From Xenopus tropicalis (lineage: Eukaryota > Chordata > Amphibia > Anura > Pipidae): 64,000 nt of DNA. The position numbers and the translations under genes were made by a program. Positions 35,923-47,076 of this stretch are shown here, one piece after another; within the stretch, counting starts at the first letter, position 1, and the number at the start of each line of letters is the position of its first letter. The DNA lies in contig NC_030683.2 of assembly GCF_000004195.4 (NCBI RefSeq), positions 2,923,133-2,987,132 of the forward strand. The letters run 5' to 3'. The notes below the pieces were generated by a model. The model was not told where the DNA came from and searched no databases. It saw only the letters and a list, made by a program, of their open reading frames with translations.

Positions 35923-37382
35923 ATTGGGGGGGGGGTATGTAGAATTCTGGGGCGTTGGGATAAAGCTTATGGGGCAGTTATTGGGGGGGTATGTAGAATT
36001 CTGGGGCGTTGGGATAAAGCTTATGGGGCAGTTATTGGGGCGGTATGTAGAATTCTGGGGCGTTGGGATAAAATTTATGGGGCAGTTATTGGGGCGGTAT
36101 GTAGAATTCTGGGGCGTTGGGATAAATTTATGGGGCAGTTATTGGGGCGGTATGTAGAATCTGGGGGTGTTGGGATAAAGCTTATGGGGCAGTTATTGGG
36201 GGGTATGTAGAATTCTGGGGGCGTTGGGATAAAGCTTATGGGCAGTTATTGGGGGGTATGTAGAATTCTGGGGCGTTGGGATAAAGCTTATGGGGCAGTT
36301 TATTGGGGGGTATGTAGAATTCTGGGGCGTTGGGATAAAATTTATGGGGGCAGTTATTGGGGCGGTATGTAGAATTTGGGGGCGTTGGGATTAAGCTTAT
36401 GGGGGCAGTTATTGGGGCGGTATGTAGAAATTCTGGGGCGTTGGGATAAAGCTTATGGGCAGTTATTGGGCGGTTGTAGAATTCTGGGGTGTTGGGATAA
36501 AGCTTATGGGGCAGTTATTGGGGCGGTAATGTAGAATTTCTGGGGCGTTGGGATAAAGCTTTATGGGGCAGTTATTGGGGGGGTATGTAGAATTCTGGGG
36601 CGTTGGGATAAAGCTTTATGGGGCAGTTATTGGGGCGGTATGTAGAATTCTGGGGCGTTGGGATAAAATTTATGGGGCAGTTATTGGGGCGGTATGTAGA
36701 ATTCTGGGGCGTTGGGATAAAATTTATGGGGCAGTTATTGGGGCGGTATGTAGAATTCTGGGGTGTTGGGATAAAGCTTATGGGGCAGTTATTGGGGGGT
36801 ATGTTAGAATTCTGGGGCGTTGGGATAAAGCTTATGGGGCAGTTATTGGGGGGTATGTAGAATTCTGGGCGTTGGGATAAAATTTATGGGGCAGTTATTG
36901 GGGCGGTATGTAGAATTCTGGGGCGTTGGGATAAAGCTTATGGGGCAGTTATTGGGGGGTATGTAGAATTCTGGGGCGTTGGGATAAAATTTATGGGGCA
37001 GTTATTGGGGCGGTATGTAGAATTCTGGGGCGTTGGGATAAAGCTTATGGGGCAGTTATTGGGGCGGTATGTAGAATTCTGGGGCGTTGGGATAAAGCTT
37101 ATGGGGCAGTTATTGGGGCGGTATGTAGAATTCTGGGGCGTTGGGATAAAGCTTATGGGGCAGTTATTGGGGGGGATGTAGAATTCTGGGGCGTTGGGAT
37201 AAAAGCTTATGGGGCAGTTATTTGGGGCGGTATGTAGAATTCTGGGGCGTTTGGGATAAAGCTTATGGGGCAGTTATTGGGGCGGTATGTAGAATTCTGG
37301 GGCGTTGGGATAAAGCTTATGGGGCAGTTATTGGGGGGGGATGTAGAATTCTGGGGCGTTGGGATAAAGCTTATGGGGCAGT
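35923..37382 (+). repeat. 54-base minisatellite (about 27 units)
   Basis: Units contain GGTATGTAGAATTCTGGGGC and GTTGGGATAAAGCTTATGGG. Because 54 is a multiple of three, clean stretches are open in frame. Between about 36130 and 36560 units carry many single-base insertions and deletions, unlike the tidy flanks. Confidence 0.96.
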
Positions 37383-38334
37383 ATGTTCCACTATGAGGTC
37401 CCTGCGTCCCCCCTGCACTGTAGAATTATCCTTATATAGATTCTTGGGGTGCAGTGGTGCAAGAGGGGGCCCTAAACTGTAACGGGGGCCCCTTGGCTTT
37501 AGATATTATTGTGAGTCGTACAGGGTGTAGTTGGGGTGCACAGAACCCCATGTGTATAGTCCCCACATTCTGTACCTCCAGCAAACACAGGACCCCCCCC
37601 TGGAGTGAACTCCTCTTGCCCCCAGGACCCTTGGGATGAACCCTCGGTGCAAATGTAGATAAACAGCCCCCGCTTTATGGCACCGACACAAAGGGGCAAC
37701 CTTGGGCGGCTCCTGAGCTCACAGAGGGTTCGCAAGTAAAGGGGAAGTCTCACCTGTAACAAACACCCCCCAATCCCAAACCCCACCCCATACACTGCAA
37801 GGGGAAGTATTCCCTCTCCTGTGATTTATCCATAAAATACACAAAGACCGCACCCCATTGGCTCCCCAGCTCATTGTAACATCCCAACGACAGCGGCTGA
37901 TTGGCCGGCCAGCGCCCGGGGCAAAGGTCATTCCATGCAGGTGCAGAGGCCGCCCCCGGGGGCCATTGTTATGCGCCGGGCCCTATAATGTTTTGTTAAT
38001 GACCTGCAAACTGGATTCTAAAGGGAAAGTCTCTTCCATAGAACGTTCTAAGGAACTTTATTGTCATCCAACCCCGGCTCAGCCTTTCACATGTTAAACT
38101 GGCGACCCAAGATTCACTCCCCAGCTGACAGTCAGTAGGAAGCCCGGCAGTGGGGGCCACAGCAAGAGGCAGCAGGAACACGTGTTATTCCCAGGGCCCC
38201 GGCCCATTCACTGGCCCAATGGCTATTCAGCTCTGTATGTGGCCGACACAAATGCACATTTTGTCTGTCTGGGCTAATGTGGCCAATCTGCTCAGCGTCA
38301 TGTAGCCGTCTGCAGGGGCCTGGCTACACGTGCA
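37383..38334. other. Unique sequence with a CpG- and CCAAT-containing core
   Basis: No coding frame is supported. The part at 37850-38000 has two ATTGG (inverted CCAAT) motifs, a CpG-rich stretch and a DR1-like element. It could be a promoter, perhaps of an untranslated arhgef5 first exon 9 kb upstream of the coding start, but no splice donor can be assigned with confidence. Confidence 0.35.
37918..37930 (+). promoter_or_regulatory. DR1-like nuclear-receptor motif
   Basis: GGGGCAAAGGTCA resembles the direct-repeat-1 site bound by HNF4 and related receptors. It sits in a CpG-rich, CCAAT-containing segment. A single 13-base match is weak evidence. Confidence 0.3.
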
Positions 38335-39102
38335 TTATGTACCCCCTACTGTAAATGATAAGGATATTAGCAGTCACTGAGGGGTTCTGTGCCCCCCATA
38401 TAAAGGCACAAGGCTGCAGGCTGAGTTATACAGGGAACTCTGAGTATCACTCATGTATTATAAGGGATAATGTACCCCCTACTGTAAATGATAAGGATAT
38501 TAGCAGTCACTGAGGGGTTCTGTGCCCCCCCATATAAAGGCACCAAGGCTGCAGGCTGAGTTATACAGGGAACTCTGAGTATCCACTCATGTATTATAAG
38601 GGATAATGTACCCCCTACTGTAAATGATAAGGATATTAGCAGTCACTGAGGGGTTCTGTGCCCCCCATATAAAGGCACAAGGCTACAGGCTGAGTTTATA
38701 CAGGGAACTCTGAGTATCACTCATGTATTATAAGGGATAAATGTTACCCCCTACTGTAAATGATAAGGATATTTAGCAGTCACTGAGGGGTTCTGTGCCC
38801 CCCATATAAAGGCACAAGGCTGCAGGCTGAGTTATACAGGGAACTCTGAGTATCACTCATGTATTATAAGGGATAATATACCCCCTACTGTAAATGATAA
38901 GGATATTAGCAGTCACTGAGGGGCTCTGTGCCCCCCATATAAAGGCACAAGGCTGCAGGCTGAGTTATACAGGGAACTCTGAGTATCACTCATGTATTAT
39001 AAGGGATAATGTACCCCCTACTGTAAATGATAAGGATATTAGCAGTCACTGAGGGGTTCTGTGCCCCCCATATAAAGGCACAAGGCTGCAGGCTGAGTTA
39101 TA
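38335..39102 (+). repeat. 131-137-base minisatellite (about 6 units)
   Basis: Units begin TGTACCCCCTACTGTAAATG and contain TATAAAGGCACAAGGCTGCA and CTCATGTATTATAAGGGATA. The last unit is cut in its TGAGTTATACA part and joins the 112-base family at a shared short ATACA segment. Confidence 0.95.
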
Positions 39103-39486
39103 CATAACTATAAACCCAGTGAGAATGAGGAATGAATGGGTATTGGGGAGTTGTATCAGGAGTCAGAACCAGCAGTGCAGAGAAGGGAAAGGGACAGACA
39201 CAGTGACAGTTACACATAACTATAAACCCAGTGAGAATGAGGAATGAATGGATATTGGGGAGTTGTATCAGGAGTCAGAACCAGCAGTGCAGGGAAGGGA
39301 AAGGGACAGACACAGTGACAGTTACACATAACTATAAACCCAGTGAGAATGAGGAATGAATGGGTATTGGGGAGTTGTATCAGGAGTCAGAACCAGCAGT
39401 GCAGGGAAGGGAAAGGGACAGACACAGTGACAGTTACACATAACTATAAACCCAGTGAGAATGAGGAATGAATGGATATTGGGGAA
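39103..39486 (+). repeat. 112-base minisatellite (about 3.5 units)
   Basis: Same family and orientation as 8756-10240. It follows the previous array with no unique spacer. Confidence 0.96.
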
Positions 39487-39895
39487 TTGCTTAGATTTAT
39501 ATTTGGGTTAATATCCCATTGGCTCAATGAATAAACGTTTTCTAAAACCCAATGGCGCCACCTAGTGACCACATTTACTAATGTTGCTGAATAAAAGAAC
39601 TGGCAGGAGTGGGGGACACAGGAGGGGGATGCCGGGGACTTTGCTGCCCAAACACCCAGTGCCAAATTACCCACCATTGCCCCCACGGCCTGCGGTTACT
39701 GCGTTAGTGCACGATCCTGTCTCCATTAAACACAGACGTGACTGCCCAGCGACCTGACTGGCACTTACAGCAGCCAATGGGAGTGTGAGTGTGGGGCTGC
39801 GCTACATGCAATTCGTTCTTGCAGTTTTTATCCTTAATGCCATGTATCATTGGCAGTAAATGATAATTTTAGTAAACTTATGTTTAATTTTTTTA
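39487..39895. other. Unique intergenic sequence
   Basis: No gene or element recognised between two tandem arrays. Confidence 0.55.
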
Positions 39896-39899
39896 TTCC

Positions 39900-40782
39900 A
39901 TAACAAGGTTACAGATATATAGAAACATTGGGGTAACAGTCACCCCGCTATAGTTCCAGGGGTACCCAGGGTACAAATAAGCACTCACCCCAAATCCCCC
40001 CCTAACTGGCCTTCAGGCTGGGCCCCCTTAGCCCATAACAAGGTTACTGATATATAGAAACATTGGGTAACAGTCACCCTGCTATAGTTCCAGGGGTACC
40101 CAGGGCACAAATAAGCACTCACCCCAAATCCCCCCCTAACTGGCCTTCAGGCTGGGCCCCCTTAGCCCATAACAAGGTTACAGATATATAGAAACATTGG
40201 GTAACAGTCACCCCGCTATAGTTCCAGGGGTACCCAGGGCACAAATAAGCACTCACCCCAAATCCCCCCCTAACTGGCCTTCAGGCTGGGCCCCCTTAGC
40301 CCATAACAAGGTTACAGATATATAGAAACATTGGGGTAACAGTCACCCCGCTATAGTTCCAGGGGTACCCAGGGCACAAATAAGCACTCACCCCAAATCC
40401 CCCCCTAACTGGCCTTCAGGCTGGGCCCCCTTAGCCCATAACAAGGTTACAGATATATAGAAACATTGGGGTAACAGTCACCCCGCTATAGTTCCAGGGG
40501 TACCCAGGGCACAAATAAGCACTCACCCCAAATCCCCCCCTAACTGGCCTTCAGGCTGGGCCCCCTTAGCCCATAACAAGGTTACAGATATATAGAAACA
40601 TTGGGGTAACAGTCACCCCGCTATAGTTCCAGGGATACCCAGGGCACAAATAAGCACTCACCCCAAATCCCCCCTAACTGGCCTTCAGGCTGGGCCCCCT
40701 TAGCCCATAACAAGGTTACAGATATATAGAAACATTGGGGTAACAGTCACCCCGCTATAGTTCCAGGGATACCCAGGGTTAC
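39900..40782 (+). repeat. 131-135-base minisatellite (about 6.5 units)
   Basis: Same family and orientation as 23089-24617, beginning inside a unit at CATAACAAGGTTACAGATAT. Its left boundary is an A/T-rich stretch. Confidence 0.96.
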
Positions 40783-41784
40783 ACGTCACCCCAGCAGCCT
40801 GCGGTCTCCCCGCACCTCCCTGTCTGGCTCCTGTCCCCGCCCCACAACCTCTCTCAGGTGACGTCTCAGTGGGAGGGCCTTACCTGCCCCACCCCCACCT
40901 GCCTGAGTGCTGGGAATCTCACCTGGGCTGCTCCTTTCCAGGAAGTTGTGTCCCTCCGTGTGAGTCTGTGGATCTAACATCTGACCCCTGCACCTTGACC
41001 CTTCCCCGGGGAGAGGAATGTGAGCTCCTGTGGTTCTTGCCAGCGGACAGGTAGTACCCCCTTTCCCCAACCCCCCCGGTGCCACCCCCCTGCAGTCTCT
41101 CAGGGTGACGCTCAGATGCCTTTGTTTTCCTTAGTTTCCTAACTGCCTGCAAACTCCTACACTGAATATCAAGCAGAAAGGAATTGCTGCACTCTATTGA
41201 CCCTCTCGCTGGCCCATTGTGCCACACTCTATATCTGGGCTAGTAGGGGGGCCTGAGGGGCTGTGTAAGGCAGGGGGTCTAATGTCTGTTGGTTTCCAGC
41301 TGCTGCTGAACTACAACTCCCAGAATGCACTGATAGCCGGTCACAGCTGGCACTTAGGGGTAAGAGCCATCCCTATGGCGCACTCCTTCCCTGACGTGAC
41401 TCAGCAGAACCTGCCGGCGGCTTTAACTTCCATTAAATGTCGTCTCAGGGTGGGCGACTGATCTGGCCCCTCCCCTTTCCGGACCCTCCTTGGATTCCCA
41501 TTATCCAAATGATAGACAGCTGATTAACCCCTGCTCTGCCAGCCAGTATTAACCAAGTGGAAATGACAGCAGTCATGGGGCTGGGTCCTTGGCCCCAACC
41601 ACACCTATAGCAATGGGGTATATTTTGCCCCAGGTAATTGGGTGGAATCTGCTATAGGTCATAGTGTCATGTAATGTACTGTGTGGCTCCCCCGACTGCT
41701 CTGGCACTTGGTATAGTCTGGAATTTATAGTTCAAAAACATCTGGAGGCGGCATATGGAATAGTTGTGATATAAAGTCACACGC
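40783..41784. other. Unique sequence upstream of the 51-base array
   Basis: GC-rich at its left end. It contains a near-perfect ZNF143/Staf-like motif at 41310-41328, so a promoter is possible, but no exon is assigned. Open frames are short and unrecognised. Confidence 0.45.
41310..41328 (+). promoter_or_regulatory. ZNF143/Staf-like motif
   Basis: Reads ACTACAACTCCCAGAATGC, which matches the long ZNF143/THAP11 consensus as I remember it. It is 5.8 kb upstream of the arhgef5 coding start. Such motifs may also be spread by repeats in amphibian genomes. Confidence 0.5.
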
Positions 41785-44700
41785 AGTTACTGTGCGTATA
41801 TATTATACAGTTACTGTGTGTATAGGATATGGGGGTTACACTGTGCCTATATATTATACAGTTACTGTGTGTATAGGATATGGGGGTTACGCTGTGCCTA
41901 TATATTATACAGTTACTGTGTGTATAGGATATGGGGGTGCCTATATATTATACAGTTACTGTGTGTATAGGATATGGGGGTTACCACTGTGGCCTATATT
42001 ATTATACAGTTACTGTGTGTATAGGATATGGGGGTTACACTGTGCCTATATATTATACAGTTACTGTGTGTATAGGATATGGGGGTTACACTGTGCCTAT
42101 ATATTATACAGTTACTGTGTGTATAGGATATGGGGGTTACACTGTGCCTATATATTATACAGTTACTGTGTGTATGGATTGGGTTACACTGTGCCTATAT
42201 ATTATACAGTTACTGTGTATAGGTATGGGGGTTACACTATATATTATCAGTTACTGTGTGTATAGATATGGGGGTTACAGTGTGTGGGATATGGGGGTTA
42301 CGTCCTATATATTTATACAGTTACTGTGTGTATAGGATATGGGGTTACCCTATATATTATACAGTTACTGTGTGTATAGGATATGGGGGTTACACTGTGC
42401 CTATATATTATACAGTTACTGTGTGTATAGATATGGGGGTTACACTGTGCCTATATATTATACAGTTACTGTGTGTATAGGATATGGGGTTACACTGTGC
42501 CTATATATTATACAGTTACTGGTGTATAGGAGGGGTTACTGTTACTGTGTGTATAGGATATGGGGGTTAACACCCTATATATTATACAGTTACTGTGTGT
42601 ATAGGATATGGGGGTTACACCCTATATATTATACAGTTACTGTGTGTATAGTATGGGGGTTACACTGTGCCTATATTATACAGTACTATATGGGGTTACC
42701 GTGCTATATATTATACAGTTACTGTGTGTATAGGATAGGATATGGGGTTACACCTATATATTATACAGTTACTGTGTGTATAGGATATGGGGGTTACACT
42801 GTGCCTATATATTATACAGTTACTGTGTGTATAGGATATGGGGGTTACACTGTGCCTATATATTATACAGTTACTGTGTGTATAGGATATGGGGGTTACA
42901 CTGTGCCTATATATTATACAGTTACTGTGTGTATAGGATATGGGGGTTACACTGTGCCTATATATTATACAGTTACTGTGTGTATAGGATATGGGGGTTA
43001 CACTGTGCCTATATATTATACAGTTACTGTGTGTATAGGATATGGGGGTTACACTGTGCCTATATAATACAGTTACTGTGTGTATAGGATATGGGGGTTA
43101 CACTGTGCCTATATATTATACAGTTACTGTGTGTATAGGATATGGGGGTTACACTGTGCCTATATATTATACAGTTACTGTGTGTATAGGATATGGGGGT
43201 TACACTGTGCCTATATATTATACAGTTACTGTGTGTATAGGATATGGGGTTACACTGTGCCTATATATTATACAGTTACTGTGTGTATAGGATGGGGTTA
43301 CACTGTGCCTATATATTATACAGTTACTGTGTGTATAGGATATGGGGGTTACACTGTGCCTATATATTATACAGTTACTGTGTGTATAGGATATGGGGGT
43401 TACACTGTGCCTATATATTATACAGTTACTGTGTGTATAGGATATGGGGGTTAGCACGTGCTATATATTATACAGTTACTGTGTGTATAGGATATGGGGG
43501 TTACACTGTGCCTATATATTATACAGTTACTGTGTGTATAGGATATGGGGGTTACACCTATATATTATACAGTTACTGTGTTGTATAGGATATGGGGGTT
43601 ACACCGTGCCTATATATTATACAGTTACTGTGTGTATAGGATATGGGGGTTACACCTATATATTATACAGTTACTGTGTGTATAGGATATGGGGTTACAC
43701 CTATATATTATACAGTTACTGTGTGTATAGGATATGGGGGGTTACACTGTGCCTATATATTAACAGTTACTGTGTGTATAGGATTATGGGGGTTACACCG
43801 TGCCTATATATTATACAGTTACTGTGTGTATAGGATATGGGGGTTACACGTGCCTATATATTATACAGTTACTGTGTGTATAGGATATGGGGTTACACCT
43901 CTATATTATACAGTCACTGTGTGTATAGGATATGGGGGTTACACTCTATATTATACAGTCACTGTGTGTATAGGATATGGGGGGTTACACTGTGCCTTAT
44001 ATTATACAGGTCACTGTGTGTATAGGATATGGGGGTTACACTGTGCCTATATATTATACAGTTACTGTGTGTATAGGATATGGGGGTTACGCCTATATAT
44101 TATACAGTTACTGTGTGTATAGGATATGGGGGTTACACCGTGCCTATATATTATACAGTTACTGTGTGTATAGGATATGGGGGTTACACCGTACCTATAT
44201 ATTATACAGTTACTGTGTGTATAGGATATGGGGTTACACTGTGCCTATATATTATACAGTTACTGTGTGTATAGGATATGGGGGTTACGCCTATATATTA
44301 TACAGTTACTGTGTGTATAGGATATGGGGGTTACGCCTATATATTATACAGTTACTGTGTGTATAGGATATGGGGGTTACACTGTGCCTATATATTATAC
44401 AGTTACTGTGTGTATAGGATATGGGGGTTACACTGTGCCTATATATTATACAGTTACTGTGTGTATAGGATATGGGGGTTACACCCTATATATTATACAG
44501 TTACTGTGTGTATAGATATGGGTGGTTACACCCTAATATAATTATACAGATTACTGTTGTATAGGAATATGGGGGTTACACTGTGCCTATATTTAATAGC
44601 AGTTACTGTGTGTATAGGAATGGGGTACACCCGTCCTATAATTATACAGTTACTGGTGTGTATAGGATATGGGGGTACACTGCTGCCTAAATATATATAA

Positions 44701-47030
44701 CAGTTACTGTGTGTATAGGAATGGGGGTTTTTTTTTACACCTATATATATACATTACTGTGGTATAGATATGGGGTACACTGTGCCATAATTAAATACAG
44801 TTATGTGTGTATAGAATATGGGGTTACACCGTGCCTATATATAACAGTTACTTGGTTATAGGATAATGGGGGGTGTACACTGTGCCTATATATTATAACA
44901 GTTACTGTTGTGTATAGGATTATGGGGGGTTACACTGTGCCTAATATTATACAGTTACTGTGGTGTTATAGGATATGGGGGTTACCTGCCTATATATGTA
45001 TTACAGTTACTGTGTGTATAGGATATGGGGGTTACACTGTGCCTATATATTATACAGTTACTGTGTGTATAGGATATGGGGGTTACACTGTGCCTATATA
45101 TTATACAGTTACTGTGTGTATAGGATATGGGGGTTACACTGTGCCTATATATTATACAGTTACTGTGTGTATAGGATATGGGGGTTACACTGTGCCTATA
45201 TATTATACAGTTACTGTGTGTATAGGATATGGGGGTTACACTGGCTATATATTATACAGTTACTGTGTGTATAGGATATGGGGGTTACACTGTGCCTATA
45301 TATTATACAGTTACTGTGTGTATAGGATATGGGGGTTACACCGTGCCTATATATTATACAGTTACTGTGTGTATAGGATATGGGGGTTACACTGCCTATA
45401 TATTATACAGTTACTGTGTGTATAGGATATGGGGGTTACACTGTGCCTATATATTATACAGTTACTGTGTGTATAGGATATGGGGGTTACACGGCCTATA
45501 TATTATACAGTTACTGTGTGTATAGGATATGGGGGTTACACCGTGCCTATATATTATACAGTTACTGTGTGTATAGGATATGGGGGTTACACTGTGCCTA
45601 TATATTATACAGTTACTGTGTGTATAGGATATGGGGGTTACACCTATATATTATACAGTTACTGTGTGTATAGGAATATGGGGGTTACACCTGTGCCTAT
45701 ATATTATACAGTTACTGTGTGTATAGGATATGGGGGTTACACTGTGCCTATATATTATACAGTTACTGTGTGTATAGGATATGGGGGTTACACGCTATAT
45801 ATTATACAGTTACTGTGTGTATAGGATATGGGGGTTACACTGTGCCTATATATTATACAGTTACTGTGTGTATAGGATATGGGGGTTACACGTGCCTATA
45901 TATTATACAGTTACTGTGTGTATTAGGATATGGGGGTTACACGTGCCTATTATATTATACAGTTACTGTGTGTATAGGATATGGGGGTTACACCTATATA
46001 TTATACAGTTACTGTGTGTATAGGAATATGGGGGTTACACTGTGCTATAATTATTACAGTTACTGTGTGTATAGGATATGGGGGTTACACCTATATATTA
46101 TACAGTTACTGTGTGTATAGGATATGGGGGTTACACTGTGCCTATATATTATACAGTTACTGTGTGTATAGGATATGGGGGTTACACTGTGCCTATATAT
46201 TATACAGTTACTGTGTGTATAGGATATGGGGGTTACACGGCCTATATATTATACAGTTACTGTGTGTATAGGATATGGGGGTTACACTGTGCCTATATAT
46301 TATACAGTTACTGTGTGTATAGGATATGGGGGTTACACTGTGCCTATATATTATACAGTTACTGTGTGTATAGGATATGGGGTTACACTGTGCCTATATA
46401 TTATACAGTTACTGTGTGTATAGGATATGGGGGTTACACTGTGCCTATATATTATACAGTTACTGTGTGTATAGGATATGGGGGTTACACTGTGCCTATA
46501 TATTATACAGTTACTGTGTGTATAGGATATGGGGGTTACACTGTGCCTATATATTATACAGTTACTGTGTGTATAGGATATGGGGTACACCTATATATTA
46601 TACAGTTACTGGTGTATAGGATATGGGGGTTACGCCTATATATTACAGTTACTGTGTGTATAGGATATGGGGTTACGCCTATATATTATACAGTTACTGT
46701 GTGTATAGGATATGGGGGTTACACTGCCTATATATTATACAGTTACTGTGTGTATAGGATATGGGGGTTACACTGGCCTATATATTATACAGTTACTGTG
46801 TGTATAGGATATGGGGTTACACTGTGCCTATATATTATACAGTTACTGTGTGTATAGGATATGGGGGTTACACTGTGCCTATATATTATACAGTTACTGT
46901 GTGTATAGGATATGGGGGTTACACTGTGCCTATATATTATACAGTTACTGTGTGTATAGGATATGGGGGTTACACCGTGCCTATATATTATACAGTTACT
47001 GTGTGTATAGGATATGGGGGTTACACAGTG
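41785..47030 (+). repeat. 51-base minisatellite, about 5.2 kb (about 100 units)
   Basis: Units read TACTGTGTGTATAGGATATG, GGGGTTACACTGTGCCTATA, TATTATACAGT. The 51-base period keeps frames open (Tyr/Val/Cys/Gly-rich), so long frames here are artefacts. The array ends 47 bases before the acceptor of the large arhgef5 exon. Units at about 44510-45000 are heavily scrambled by single-base insertions and deletions. Confidence 0.97.
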
Positions 47031-47076
47031 AGTAGATTGGGGGGTATGTGAGTAACTGGCTGTTTTGCTATTGCAG

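Noticed and set aside
41792..47051. Many Tyr/Val/Cys-rich frames of up to 259 codons
   Set aside because: The 51-base repeat is 17 codons long and has no stop; frames break wherever an indel occurs.
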